Shown one piece after another: positions 11,506 through 23,319 of a DNA stretch of 64,000 bases. The stretch is from Gibbula magus (lineage: Eukaryota; Mollusca; Gastropoda; Trochida; Trochidae). Numbering within the stretch: position 1 is the stretch's first letter; each line of letters starts with the position of its first letter. Where the stretch lies: positions 67,011,575-67,075,574 of the forward strand of contig OW388294.1 of NCBI GenBank assembly GCA_936450465.1, read 5' to 3'. The notes under the pieces are model-generated. The model had not been told where the DNA came from, searched no databases, and worked only from the letters and a program-made list of their open reading frames with translations. Both the position numbers and the translations under genes were made by a program.

Positions 11506-12179
11506 CAAACATGCCACACCGATATGTATTTTCAATGCTTTATAAGGTTTGACTGATCTTTGATGTATTGCTGATTACTGGATATTGCATTAAACCATTT
11601 GAGGATAATTAATGATGATAAACTAAATGAATATCAAAAGTGTTTGAATCAAGAGAAAGGTTATGCTATGTGATGGGATTTTATATGTGTTTATTTGTCA
11701 TTAAACTATTTATCCACTGTTGTGTATTAACAGCACATAAGGATCAACTATTGGTGAGATATGAACAATTGTCGTCGTTGATAAAGGTAGGCCGGTAGAC
11801 GTTTTATGATGTTCGTAATGATCAGTAACTGTTTAGTTAATGCATAATTGTAGAGCAAATGAGCAAATAATGTGATGAATTTTGCTTAATCTTCTTATTG
11901 AATTGACACATATTCCTGAATTTTCCCTAAAACATAAAACATATTTATAAAGGAAGATATTAAAACTTGTCATGTTGTTAAAATCTTAATTACTTTAGCA
12001 AAATTCGAAAATGAAGATCAAAAGTTTAGATGTGTAAGGAGTTTATGAGTATGTAGTCAGGATAATTTGTTAGCCACATCTGTCTGCCGACCACTCCCTC
12101 CGCTAGTATAAACATGTACAATTTTCTTTACTTCCGGTTCAGTTATATTCATTAGGAAATCAAATGTTCATTATTACAT

Positions 12180-12540
12180 TTAAAGGCGCTGTAGCACGTT
12201 TTTCGCTCAAATAAGTCGATGGAATGTATTTGAAAAATAATGTCACCAATAGTAAAACACCCTTCTCTCTTCGGAAAACCAAGTTAAAAATGAGTGTACA
12301 TGGTTCCATAAAGTCACGGGAATCGTTTTTGTCATTCGAAATAATAAATTGTGTTCACAATAAAATGGCCGCCATGCAAGTTTTGCTTTATACGCAACAC
12401 CGTTATTACCACTACGGATAATTGGTTTAAGTAATAAGATGTTTTACCCTCTGAAGTAAATATAAATGACATAAACTATCATTATCAATTGGAAATTTGA
12501 AAAAATAAAATTTGCAAAAAACGTGCTACAGCGCCTTTAA
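12180..12540. mobile_element. TTAA-flanked MITE, family 1 (copy in unit 2)
   Basis: A 361 bp element with perfect AGGCGCTGTAGCACGTTTT-type inverted ends and TTAA at both borders (12180-12183 and 12537-12540). Its interior matches 3790-4140, including 'ccactacggataattgg'. The same site is empty in unit 1 (2715-2718, TTAG) and beside the receptor pseudogene (about 23435), so insertion followed the duplication. Confidence 0.8.
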
Positions 12541-13910
12541 AGAAGAACACAACTTTACAGCAGGAAATATTTTTGACTAATTGACCACAATATATGATAT
12601 AGATAAGAATTATAAATCTTAAATTTAAAATAATACTTTGGATTATATATTCTGGCAATTATGGCAAAATGTTGGAATCTTGTATCAAAATTATCATTAA
12701 TTGAGAGATTTAAAAACATCTTTAGTCATTTAGTGACTAAACGCTATTTTTTAGAAGAGCGTTATCAAAATGTTTGAAGATATATGGATAATCTATATAA
12801 TTTCCATAATTTTTGTCAGTGATCTTCACTTAATCCAATCTCCCTCAGCTTCCATAGAAGTGAAATGCATGATATCTATGTACAATGTGTAACATTGTTA
12901 TATTTAAGAGCTCACCGTTTTCAACAGTACAAATGCTTGTACTTTTTCGTTAAAAGTTCCTCGCAAAATTCAAACAAATCCCCACAGAGTCAGGCACCAA
13001 TTAAATCAGCACTTTCTCACATTTAACAACGTACCCAGCCACCGAGACCTCGACTTATTCCGAAATGTGTAAAATATTTCAAATACTATTCCAGTTCGTG
13101 TGATTCCAAAATATAATTATAATACATGGGTTAATTCTATCTAAATATATCTAAATCGCATGCATTTATTATTACAATGGCCCACTCAGTGACATGAGTG
13201 AAATGTGGGACGTTACCTTTGGCAAGTGACTTTATTCAAAGTGTGTCTCTGTTCGCCAAGCAATACAATTGTGTACCTGGATCGGAAGTGAAGGCAATGT
13301 AACAGCTTACCTTCAAGTTCTTTAATTGACGATGTTGGGCTAACATAACTTTTGTGCCGTAGACTTCAACACGGCATAATTTACTCACTTTTAGTGTATT
13401 ATTATTTGAAGTTTATTCTAGTTTTTCTGTTAAACATTGTAGTTCATTCGTGATTTGTTTGTTGTTTAATATTAGGTTCCTTTCACATGTTAATTGACAT
13501 CTTGCTAAATAATCAGCATTTTTCATGTTGAATTTTTTAACAAAATATTTTAATGTACTTCGAAATCTTTTATTCAATCAGATACTCATATTTTGAATTA
13601 TGTATATATCAATACCGTCATTTGTGCTTTTTGTGTATACACAATATCTGCCAAGTGTTCAATAAACATTGTTAAATGATAACATTGTTTTTGTTATGAA
13701 AGGTTGAAGTCATGATCCAATAAATACTGAAACCATTCCTCATCAGTTGAAGAGATATTTTGACAAAAACTTGCAAATTTTAGTGTGAACACCTTTGAAT
13801 GATTTGTTTTTGTTATGAAAGGTTAATAATATTATCAAACAGGCACTGAATACCACAACTGTTATGTTACAGCACTATTTAGACGGTAAGCATGAAGTTG
13901 TTCAAAGGCA

Positions 13911-14147
13911 ATGTAGCACGTTTTCTGCTTTTGTTTCATATTCAAAATTGCCATTTATAATAAAAGTAAATGCAATATATATTTACTTCGGAGGGTAAAA
14001 CAACCCTTTCCGTAGTCGTAGAAAACGTAGTTATTAACCATTCGTTTTCGAACTATAGTTATTAATTGAGAAGGATTGCTTTGCAATTGGTAACATTTAT
14101 TTCTGTTTTTCTTTATTTCCATTAGAAAACGCGCTACAGCCCCTTAA
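13911..14147. mobile_element. Short MITE, family 2 (unit 2 copy)
   Basis: A 237 bp element matching 4854-5095 in position, ends and interior. Because it is shared by units 1 and 2, it was already present in the ancestral unit. Confidence 0.6.
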
Positions 14148-14869
14148 GGTCAGAAGGTTTAATATCATGGTAAACTATATTCAAAATTACTCATTAAAAA
14201 TCCCTTTAAACAATTAAAATATAATAATGGAGCTATAAGTGTATATACTATTAATAGCATATTCATGCATCACGTTGACAATGCACTAGGACATACATGC
14301 TATTGGCGCTAATTATAACAAAATTAGCCTGCTAGTGTAATTAGAACACAATGAAGAACGATGACCGCAAGTATCACTACTAACCAACGTTCTTTTTGGT
14401 TTTCTTGGTCTTTCATGAGATTTAAAGTTGTGGAGATACTTAATAAGACGTGTTTTTTCAGGATCCTCAGGATGATATATCTTTCGTCAATTCCATAGGA
14501 CAGATAACACCTATCATGATTATGTAACCAAATTGTAATTGTAATTCCACAGAACAGAACAGAACAGAATTTATTAATTTACAAATGTTAAAGGTACATT
14601 TTTATAAATTGAATTTGAGTCTCCACCTTGTTAGAAAAATATACTTAAATTTAGATCCCAACAAATATTGATTGTTCATTTCTGGTCACATTCACCATCT
14701 CAACATTGTTTACTAAACTTGCTAGATCATGTGAAGTACGGAGACAAACACTTCAGCTTACTTTACATGATCACGTACAACAACTATCAGCCTGTTACCA
14801 TAAGTAGGCATGACTCGTTTTTGTCTTTGCGTCGGTTTTATTGTTATGAAAAATACATTTGATCAGCCA

Positions 14870-15220
14870 AATCTCTATTCCACAGGAGATATCGCTTGTG
14901 TATATCAAGTAATGACGTTATTTCACCCAAATTCTGATCACATCTCAATATCAGGATGTAACAACAAGATGGCGTCACGGTGCTATGATGTCACTTAGAG
15001 TCCGATGGCAATGCTGTTTCAGAGATCTACATTGTGAAAAGAATTTAGACTAATTTTGGATAATAAATATAATCTCACACTCGTGTCTTCTTAGATCAAA
15101 TATATCAACAGTTCTTGATAAAATTTGAATATCTCCTACACGCCTCGTAACTCGTAACTTTTATCAACTCATGTTGATACATGTTTATTTGATATCAGAA
15201 GACACTTGGGTGATATTCTC
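14870..15220. repeat. Foldback repeat, 'gtgtcttctgatatc' family, copy 1
   Basis: Inverted arms at 15071-15110 and 15173-15218 both read toward 'gtgtcttc(t)gatatcaaat' and 'atcaac'. The left part shares 'ccacaggagatatcgcttg' with copies near 17440 and 47410. No coding capacity. Members are at 17400-17660, 32930-33720 and 47090-47478, with a more distant relative at 61800-62340. Confidence 0.55.
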
Positions 15221-17399
15221 TATGCATTCCGAGTAAATGCCGGTTAGATAGTGGACAAATGTAACGTGTAATTATTTCCAAAAGTGTGTGTGTAACCCAT
15301 CTTAAGCAAGATGTATAGGAAGAACATAGATTTTCATTCAGCAGTTGTCTAAAACATTGAGTTTTATATATCGCTGGTTAAGGTTTTGCGGAGTTCAGAT
15401 TAATATTAAAATAATTTATGACATGTTTTATAAGCTTTTTACTTTCTCGAAGCCACTTCTTTAATTATTTGCATTTTCCTTAATCCAAATCTGATAAATG
15501 AATTAAATGTGATTATTTTATGTAATGAAAAAACGTCTAAGAATATTGGTAACAAAACTAGAAACTGACATGACTTTCACTGTAATTGTCAATTAAATAT
15601 TAAGTAATATTAAAGTATTAAAGTTCTATTTCTATAAAGATCTATTTTGTTAATTATTTTTTAAATCTTCAGAATCTTCTCCATAAATAATAAAGTATCG
15701 GGTGAAACTTAATGAACAGAGTCAGTGATTAATTAAGATAATTCAATTTATTTTCGTGGAGTAAATTGTTAAAGCACACTGGCTTAGGCTATTCATCATT
15801 AGTATTTTAAAGGGTACAAAATTGTATTTTCCTTGGCGTACATCGTTGATTTTTTCTCATTTTAACTGGTGAAATTAACCATTTAAAATTATTTTTAGAA
15901 TTAAAAAAAAAAATCTATTTATTAACAGAAATGGTTCCTTTTCTCGGCTTCAACCTTGGATTTAGCCATTTTGGGTTTGAGCTACCAATATAGCATATTG
16001 GTCATACTTTGATTAATATGGACACAGATATATGAAGCAATAATGAAAATATACAATTGATTGATCCCTCAGGCTGGTACCGAAAGGTGTCCAGCTCATT
16101 ATCTAAATATATAGGGGGCGACAACCGTTATTAGCAATAGAGTACAATGATACAGCATTTATAATCTATCTGTGAATGACCTTTCAGTCACCAGTTGATC
16201 ATTGTAACAGGCTTGAATTCTCTACAATAGTTACCTTTCACAATTTACTAAGAGAAACTTACTTCAACCTAGGCCTACACTGTAAACAATTACCATTAAA
16301 GTTACCATCCTTCTACCGTTATGTCCTAGCGATATAGCACCATATTCTTTGTTTACGTTGAATTATTGTTAATATCGTACAGTCAATCTACTGATATTCC
16401 AATATGGCGTGAAACCATGATAACTCACGGCGAAACAGTGTTACCATAACAATCTAATGGCGTTATGTAGTTTGTTTTAAGTGTAGGATGACTTACGGTG
16501 AAATACAGTTTCGTGGTTCAGTGTGGGATATATTCCGGTATTTCATTTGATGGGCGCCATTTTGGGGGACCACATAAAATGAAGTTGTGAGCGACTTTGC
16601 AGACACTGTGTTGAAATTTAACAGGTATGGTATTGATGTTTAAAGAGGGTTATATCGGGGTTATATCGGGGTTCTATTATGGAAACAAATTCGAGAGGAT
16701 GTTCCTGTTTAGACATATATGTTATCAATACATGATTAAAACACAATCCAGTTGAAACAAATTACTGAGGTAATAATGTTATGACTATATATTTAACCAT
16801 TTGATAAAAACTACCACATATTCGTGGCAAAGGGCAAGATGACGGACGATTTTCAGATTGATACGGTACATGCTGTTACTAATTATGTTGTTGTCCTCAT
16901 ATCATTGTCAGCTGTGTTTTTGTTCACGTTAAGGTTGGGGAAACTAACTAAATGGGATATTATATCCTGGTCGCCCGACAGTATCCCGTTTGGGATATTT
17001 CATTATATCCCGATTTTGGTATCTTTGAACATTTTTCTAAATAATAAATATATATATCGATATAATAACGGATTTACTGATAATAACCTGGTCAAAGAAT
17101 GAGGTCATTGATTTCAAGGTTATGATGCAAAATTATTATGTCCATGATATTGTAGCAATTTCTGCTTTGTAGATATCACTTATCACTCGATCACCCACAA
17201 GCCATATTATACTGTTGGTGCTAATGAGGGGGACTGAATATGTTAGGATCACTGTAAGTCACTGATATATCTTCCTAGAATTGTTATTGTGTGTTCACAA
17301 AAGTTGAATGATTCATATTTCTTATTATTTGACGATCTCAAACAAGTAACAGAAATAATAAACTAAAGACTTGTTGAATGATGAAGTTTTGCTGATGAT

Positions 17400-17660
17400 T
17401 TATTTGTGTTTATCATCCAAAACTGGCTCCCACAGTAGATATCGCTTGTGTGAGATCAAGAGATATCTACAAGCGATATCTACATTGTAGATATCGCTAC
17501 AATCAAATCGTCATAATCCTATTACATCATCAGTTAATGACATCACAAAGCTTTTGCATCACTGAGAACACTGCTGACAATGCTATGACGTCACAATGGT
17601 GATGACGTAACAATGATATGCTGTCATAATATTGTTTCAGGTGGAAACTATCACTAAACC
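17400..17660. repeat. Foldback repeat family, copy 2, with nested palindromes
   Basis: It begins with 'atcatccaaaactgg', the edge shared with 33060 and 47470. It holds a compound palindrome at about 17435-17500 built from 'agatatcgcttgt' and its complement, then a stretch of TGATGTCA- and TGACGTCA-like octamers, including a perfect TGACGTCA at 17586-17593. Confidence 0.5.
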
Positions 17661-18778
17661 AAAGAGTATGTGATCAGAGTAGATCATAAGGTCACCGTGA
17701 AACTCATAACACTTTTTAAACGTTCCAGAGGGCCAGTCTGAAGCTCCTTCAAACGTTGGACATTGCAGTTGGAGAATTGCAGCACCAAATTAATCAAGGT
17801 TTCGTGATTTGTGATTTTTGTTCTTTTACAAATGTTTTTTTTTGTTCTTTGTCATACATTCTTTTTCATTCAATGTAGTAATTTAATGGGAAATCATGTC
17901 TTTGGGGATATTTTTTTTATCTGCAATTCTTTTGTAAGGTTGTGTTAGTGTCTTGATAATCATAAAATTCCTATATTGTAAAAACCTGTAAACTGGACGT
18001 TTTGAAACTTCATATTTGCATAACTTACATTAGGATGTTACTGTCACTTCACATGTTTGCTTTATCCTATCTCCTTCCTAGGTGTGACTAAGTTTATAGT
18101 TCCTTCTTTAATTGGACGTAAATGCTATCTTTTTTCTAGTTTGTAAATATTAATTTACATTAGTATGTTGTTATTATTCTAGGTTATACTTGTGCATGCA
18201 TTGTGAAAAATTGCAGATCTGAATTTACCAACTGTATCGGAGAAATCAATATTTAATTCAATTTCAGTATTTCCCATGCCTACTAGAGGTCTTATTATAC
18301 CACTAGGCAGCCTTTATCTGTCTTCTGACACAGCTGCATTCATGCTTCATGATACAGTTTTACTTTCTAGATACCAGAACAGTTGTATGTTCATACCTGT
18401 GACGTGTACTCATGATATTATGTCTGGAATAACGTCCATGCTTAGGGGGTTTACTGTTCCTATGGTATATTGTTTTACAGATGGTTGCCAGTAGCATATG
18501 GTAGCATATGACTTCACTCTAACTTCGGTATATTGCCTGAACGCTCAATGCCAGCAAATTACCGTTTATATTTGGGTTCATTTCACCTACAGTTTATTTC
18601 CTGGCAACTGGCTTCCGTTTATACGAGGCTATACTGTACCAACGAGTTATTGGCTGGCAGCAGATTTCCTGCTAATTACCGTATCTACATCTTTGTACTG
18701 TACCAACCGTGTTACACTTTCTTGAAACAGTCACATGCTCGCAAATAGATCCAAGATAATATGCCGTTGAACATATGG

Positions 18779-18946
18779 TATCTGTTTACAGATAAATCGG
18801 ACAACAAGAAACTGAACTGCAATTGTGGAGAAAGCTACGTGGACATCAAGTCAATCAACATTAGAATCAGAGAGCACAAGGCTTCAACCAGCAATTATAA
18901 CAGCACATCAGCATCTGGTCAGATGAGAACGACACTTTACATTTAA
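18779..18946 (+). pseudogene. Possible GIY-YIG-like retroelement fragment
   Basis: The frame reads through 'NCNCGESYVDI' followed by 'RIREHKAS'. This resembles the CxCG-x-SYIGET...R-x-x-EHK core of GIY-YIG-like domains linked to Penelope-like and other retroelements. The Gly-Glu-Thr after the tyrosine is lost, and the fragment ends after about 60 codons just upstream of receptor 3. It is most likely a decayed mobile-element scrap. A chance resemblance cannot be excluded. Confidence 0.35.
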
Positions 18947-18989
18947 TAATTGGATAGGAGCCTCACTGTGAGCTAAGCATCAAGGTGCC

Positions 18990-19223
18990 TGAACTTTATC
19001 ACATTGCTAGTATTAACTTGGCTCTCTACATTGGCATGTATTATGGACTTGAGTTCTCCATTATAACAGCGTCAAATGAGTTGAAGTATAATGGTAATAT
19101 GTAAAATGTAATAGAGTTAAATTAGTCTGAACATGATATGGTTAACAGATTCTTTGGAACCTGGAAGTAAATGGAAGAACGTTAAAGGGATATAGAAAAC
19201 TGCCTCACTCAAAAGAGACCACG
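18990..19223 (+). other. Upstream flank of receptor 3 (unit 3)
   Basis: Short conserved blocks ('cattgctagtattaac', 'ccattataaca', 'cactcaaaag') match 480-732 in the same order, placing the start of the unit 3 homology here. Non-coding. It probably includes the 5' untranslated region. Confidence 0.55.
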
Positions 19224-20153
19224 ATGGCGAAAGAGATAGATGTCTTCTTTGTTGTTCTGTACTCTGTGTTTTCTGTTCTAGTTATTGTTAGTAACAGCAT
19301 CGTTATCATCGTCATCATCAAGTCCCGTGAACTTCATCTCCCAACATTATGGAATATTGCATTCATGGCGGCAGGGGATCTTGCTTTAGGGTTTCATGTT
19401 CTTGTGTTCATTGTGCCCTCTAAGAGTTTGAATGAGTTTGTGTATCTGCATAAATTTGGGTCATTACCCCCCACACTGTTGATGTTCATTATTGTTCAGA
19501 ACGCTCTCAACATGATGGTTGCTCTTGTGGACAGATTCATTGCAATATGTTGGCCTTTACAGTACCACCAAATCATGTCACCAAAAATATTCTTCTTTAT
19601 AACCAGCAGTGGAGTTCTTGTTAAAATTCTTCGTCTTATCTGTATACTCTTCACAACAAACGATGATGGAGTTTATAACAAGGCCTTGGGTTTCTTTACC
19701 CCCTCAGATGTCATCATGAGAATGTCTGTTTCAGGAGTGTTCTGTCTCATCATATTGAGTATTGTCAGTGTTCTTCTGATAAAAATTCGCCTGGAGCTTA
19801 GACGAACACTTTCAAATAGAGGACGACAACAGAGTAGTTCATCACACTTTTCATACGCCATGTACCTATCAACGATGGTCTATATGCTGTGTTACATGCC
19901 ATCAACAGTCTATGGATTGGTGGGTCTCATAACGGGGCAATCAAGTGATGTGATGGTGCAATTTGGAACCACTTGCATTTTGTCCAACAGTCTGTGGAAC
20001 GTCTTCATATATGCGGCCAAATATCAACCTTTCAGAGATGCATTTCTGAAGCTGTTTTTCCCTACCTTCTTCAGAGAACGTTCAAGGCGTGAACTCCAGG
20101 TCCGATTCCACAGCAGTAGAGTCAGTGTATTTACAGTGGAATATCAACGTTGA
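19224..20153 (+). CDS. Intronless class A (rhodopsin-like) GPCR, copy 3
   Basis: A 309-residue seven-transmembrane receptor paralogous to 733-1656 and 9673-10599. Landmarks are N24, D52 within 'AAGDLALG', CYMP at 223-226 and N259-V-F-I-Y263. The DRY motif has become DRF (103-105), followed by 'IAICWPLQY', the stretch most like vertebrate odorant receptors. A lysine (K134) sits inside TM4, where the other copies have asparagine. The family-wide losses (TM3 cysteine, TM4 tryptophan, NPxxY proline) are shared. The ATG at 19224 aligns with that of copy 1, and the context around it ('cactcaaaagagaccacg') is conserved. The arginine of DRF is intact, so G-protein coupling is still plausible. The ligand is unknown. 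Confidence 0.9.
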   Translation: MAKEIDVFFVVLYSVFSVLVIVSNSIVIIVIIKSRELHLPTLWNIAFMAAGDLALGFHVLVFIVPSKSLNEFVYLHKFGSLPPTLLMFIIVQNALNMMVALVDRFIAICWPLQYHQIMSPKIFFFITSSGVLVKILRLICILFTTNDDGVYNKALGFFTPSDVIMRMSVSGVFCLIILSIVSVLLIKIRLELRRTLSNRGRQQSSSSHFSYAMYLSTMVYMLCYMPSTVYGLVGLITGQSSDVMVQFGTTCILSNSLWNVFIYAAKYQPFRDAFLKLFFPTFFRERSRRELQVRFHSSRVSVFTVEYQR

Positions 20154-20520
20154 TATATTTTACTTACATTGTAACTGTGTTTAGATAAGTTCAAATTGGC
20201 CAAATTATCACGAGGATTTATCCAATCTCTTCACACTCCAAAATGTCGTGTTTGCTATGTGAGGCAGTGAATATATTCAATGCCATTTAAATAGAAAGGA
20301 GTAATTGCAGATTACAGTTCATAAGAATGAAGAAGTTTTATAATTTTGTAGAAATGGGGATGTACTTGTATCTACTGAGTGGTCATATAAGTAAGTCGTT
20401 CTTTTTAAAATGTATGAACATTTCTTTTCAAGGGCAGGGTTACTTTCAAGAACGTTTATACTACTTCAGAAAAGCAAGAATGTAGGCTTATTCCACCATC
20501 AGGTGGAATCTGACGTTCAA

Positions 20521-20526
20521 AATAAA
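20521..20526 (+). other. Candidate poly(A) signal of receptor 3
   Basis: AATAAA lies about 370 bp after the stop codon, at the position aligned with 11500-11505 of unit 2. The surrounding 'catcaggt(t/g)gaat' is shared. Confidence 0.4.
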
Positions 20527-20562
20527 AAAATGTTATCCAGAAAAGCTTATTTGCCTATAAAT

Positions 20563-20664
20563 CATGCTGATACTTTATGTAAAGGAAAGGCTGCCTCGCT
20601 AGCTAGGGTACAACATGCTGATACTTTATGTAAAGGAAAGGCTGCCTCGCTAGCTAGGGTACAA
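20563..20664. repeat. Perfect 51 bp tandem duplication
   Basis: Two identical 51 bp copies lie head to tail (20563-20613 and 20614-20664), each starting 'catgctgatactttatg' and ending 'gctagggtacaa'. Identity is complete, so the event is recent. The length is a multiple of three, so the open frame through it stays open, but that frame shows no family features. Confidence 0.9.
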
Positions 20665-22872
20665 CCGTGTATATATATACACACAAATAATAATTACATA
20701 CACCCTAGAATAATTACAAAATTATTTTCTTACACTTATTGTTCATGGTTCTGAGTTGTTGAGAGCTCTCAAAAACATGCAACCATTTCTATATGAACGC
20801 GGATAAAATGTGCATTCATATCTTGTGCCTTCGAACCTTATCACAATTCATTCGAACAAGTTCAGCCGGTTTTACAACTAAGTGCAACGTTTTGATGAAC
20901 TATTAGAAATAAATTTGTTATATCACTTTCATACCTATGTTGTTAACTCAAATGTACTTTTCTTTTCCGAAAGAAACAATTTACATCAGCGGGAACACTT
21001 CATAGTAATAAATATATGTTCACTAAGAGCGATTTGTAGCCTGTTTTAACGCCGCGTGATATGCAAATGAGGGTAAATCCAAAAATGCGGAATCAAGGAA
21101 AAACGAATCCTGATTGTATTCATGTGAATGATTGGGAAAATGTATTTGTTTTACATTGACTTATTTGTATAGATCTAAGTGAAAGTATATTCTTAGATCT
21201 AGTTTATTCCTTGAGGATAATATTTACTCATTTAAAGTAAGTGCCTTCACAAGACACCTAAAGCAATTACATATTCGTTCAGTATGTGCAAGCGGGAAAA
21301 TACCAGAATCAGACAAATGCATGGTTAAATGTCAATAAAATAGCAATAATGAGCCTTGATACACATTATGATAAAAAGTAAACTTGCAATTTAAAAAAAA
21401 ACATGGTGAAATATTTAAGAAAATAAGAAGAATTAAGAATATGTACATATCATATGTTCATAAAGAACACATGTTTTTTCTGATGATAATCTTTTCGAAT
21501 CCATTTGCGTAGACAATGTAAGTAAGTGTGCAACAGTTTTGGATAAAAGTACTATCTGCACACAACGACACGTTATAGTACATCCTTTTGGATTAATCAA
21601 GGTGAACGTCATACTTAGATTGGCACATAAAAGAACGGCAGGTTTACACAAACTTCGATGAGTATGTACAAGGTATCCAAGTTCAACAATCTATTGCGTA
21701 ACTCGTAGGGATGATCCATTTTGTTGTCTTGATACCCGAGGCGCCTAGTGACATCAAACATGCATACTCCACAGGGAGTTAAAGGGACATTTTTGCATTA
21801 CGTTTATTTAGGAAAAATGCCGTATTTTTTCTTATATTCTACAACTTTTGAATAATAATTTAACGCAAACATATTGATAAAATATCCATAAAGAAACACA
21901 TAATTTAACATTTAACTGATCAACGATACCATTTAGGCTGTTATGCATTGGTGAAGATTTCCAAACTTGCTGATGGCTTCACTTCTCAGTGGATTAACTT
22001 GCCGATGGTTTCACTCAATGAATGTACGCCAGACTTGACCAAATTGTTAAATATAAAGTCATTAAAATAACAGTTGCAGTTAGAATGTATAAATGTAAAC
22101 AATTTTGTACCCTCGAATTTCTTTTCCACAAACAATATCCTGATAGAACCATCATTTAAGACTGACAGTGAGAGCACCCGAGTTTGTTATTGTCTGCTCA
22201 CATGTATTTATGGTTATTGGCTTTCTGTCAACATTTTTACAACAATCAGTTTTAAACTTGTCAAAAATTAAAATATTCCAATTCCACTTGATCAAATATT
22301 TCAAGAAGCATAAGATGTACATGTTAAATGCATATTATATTTATTTACAGTGATTTCATAGAATATTCGTACTGTCAGAAAGGTAATTGTAATGATTCGT
22401 TCATTTAATTATTTGGCTCATCATTTCAAAGAAATGCGTTACTAAATATCATGACTGTTTTTGCGTTGAATCGTGTATAATGTATGGAACACGAACATAA
22501 AACATGGGGATCGATCGAGGATGATGATATATTACTCTTTTAATTGGAAACTAGTAATTATGATATTTTTGCAAATGGGAATGGATGTGCAAGTATTGTA
22601 ATGTGACATTTTTAAAACTGAAATCAGCACATATGATATGTTGACACGTATTAAAGCCAAAAAAATTTCTATGAAACAAAATGGATGTATCTTTAAAGAA
22701 GCGGTACCGAAACACTGGTCATATAAAACATATTGTTGCTGGATGTAATTTAACAAGTACTAATACTATATTTGGAGGACCAGCAAAATGAGAAAAACTA
22801 ATTTAAAATCGAAGGGGTTAGAATAAAAACGGGGTTAACTGCCATTTTAAAATTTGATAGGAAACAAAATAT
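20665..22872. other. Intergenic region between receptor 3 and the receptor pseudogene
   Basis: No gene is recognised; the short frames in both strands look random. The only repeat seen is 22535-22705, which resembles 57030-57185 in an intron of the second transporter gene. Confidence 0.5.
22535..22705. repeat. Dispersed repeat, copy 1
   Basis: Shared phrases with 57030-57185 in the same order are 'ttttaattgga', 'gcacatatgatatgttg' (versus 'gcacatatcgtatgttg'), 'taaagcc', and 'tatgaaac(a)aaatggatg'. No coding capacity. Element class unknown. Confidence 0.5.
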
Positions 22873-23231
22873 AGGATATTGCTTTAGGGTGGCATGTTCT
22901 GGTGTTCATTTTACTCTTTAAATGTTTGAATGATTTATTATATCTGGATAAGTTTTAGGTATTAGCCTCCTTTCTGTGGATGTTCATTATTGTTCAGAAC
23001 GCTCTCAACATCATGATTACTCCAGTGGAGGGATACATTTCTATCTCGTGGCCTTTACATTATGACCGAAGCATGTCACCAAAGAGATTCACATTTACAA
23101 TCAGCTGCGGAGTTCTTGTAAACCTTTTTCGTCTCTGTATACTCTTTAACTAATAATATGTTTTATAACAAGGCCTTGGGTATGTTTATGGCCGCAAATG
23201 TCAACACGAGAATGACTGTTTCAGGAGTGTT
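22873..23231 (+). pseudogene. Truncated class A GPCR pseudogene, copy 4
   Basis: Nucleotide similarity to the three intact receptors runs from mid TM2 ('gatattgctttaggg') to the start of TM5 ('gtttcaggagtgtt'). TM1 and everything after TM5 are missing. Reading is blocked by stops soon after TM2 ('ctctttaaatg') and by a deletion in the TM4-TM5 loop. The DRY codons have changed to Glu-Gly-Tyr (23028-23036). From about 23320 the sequence resumes homology with the region 1.5 kb downstream of receptor 2, so a deletion removed the 3' half of the gene. It is a dead fourth copy. Confidence 0.9.
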
Positions 23232-23319
23232 ATGGTTAAGATGTGTTATGGGTCATTTATCCAGTATCATTTAGTTTGTTGTGTTTTATAGATTTCATTT
23301 TTACTGAATTCCCTCTGAA

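Larger units (their letters stand above)
10600..14520. other. Downstream flank of receptor 2, shared with unit 1
   Basis: Non-coding. It aligns with 1657-5560 but carries two insertions that unit 1 lacks: the foldback element 10657-11011 and the MITE 12180-12540. Part of it (about 12070-13080) also aligns with 23320-23950 after the receptor pseudogene. Confidence 0.6.
14521..18770. other. Intergenic region between receptors 2 and 3
   Basis: No gene is supported. Recognisable pieces are the foldback repeat copies at 14870-15220 and 17400-17660. The frames at 16824-17102 and 18276-18748 show no family features; the latter lies in sequence with loosely repeated 'ctgccagcaaattaccg'-like phrases. 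The rest is AT-rich unique sequence. Confidence 0.5.

Noticed and set aside
16824..17102. 92-codon frame with a hydrophobic stretch
   Set aside because: No paralogue, no recognisable domain, AT-rich biased composition; likely chance.
20410..20754. 114-codon frame after receptor 3
   Set aside because: It spans the 3' flank and the perfect 51 bp duplication; the frame is open only because the unit length is a multiple of three.
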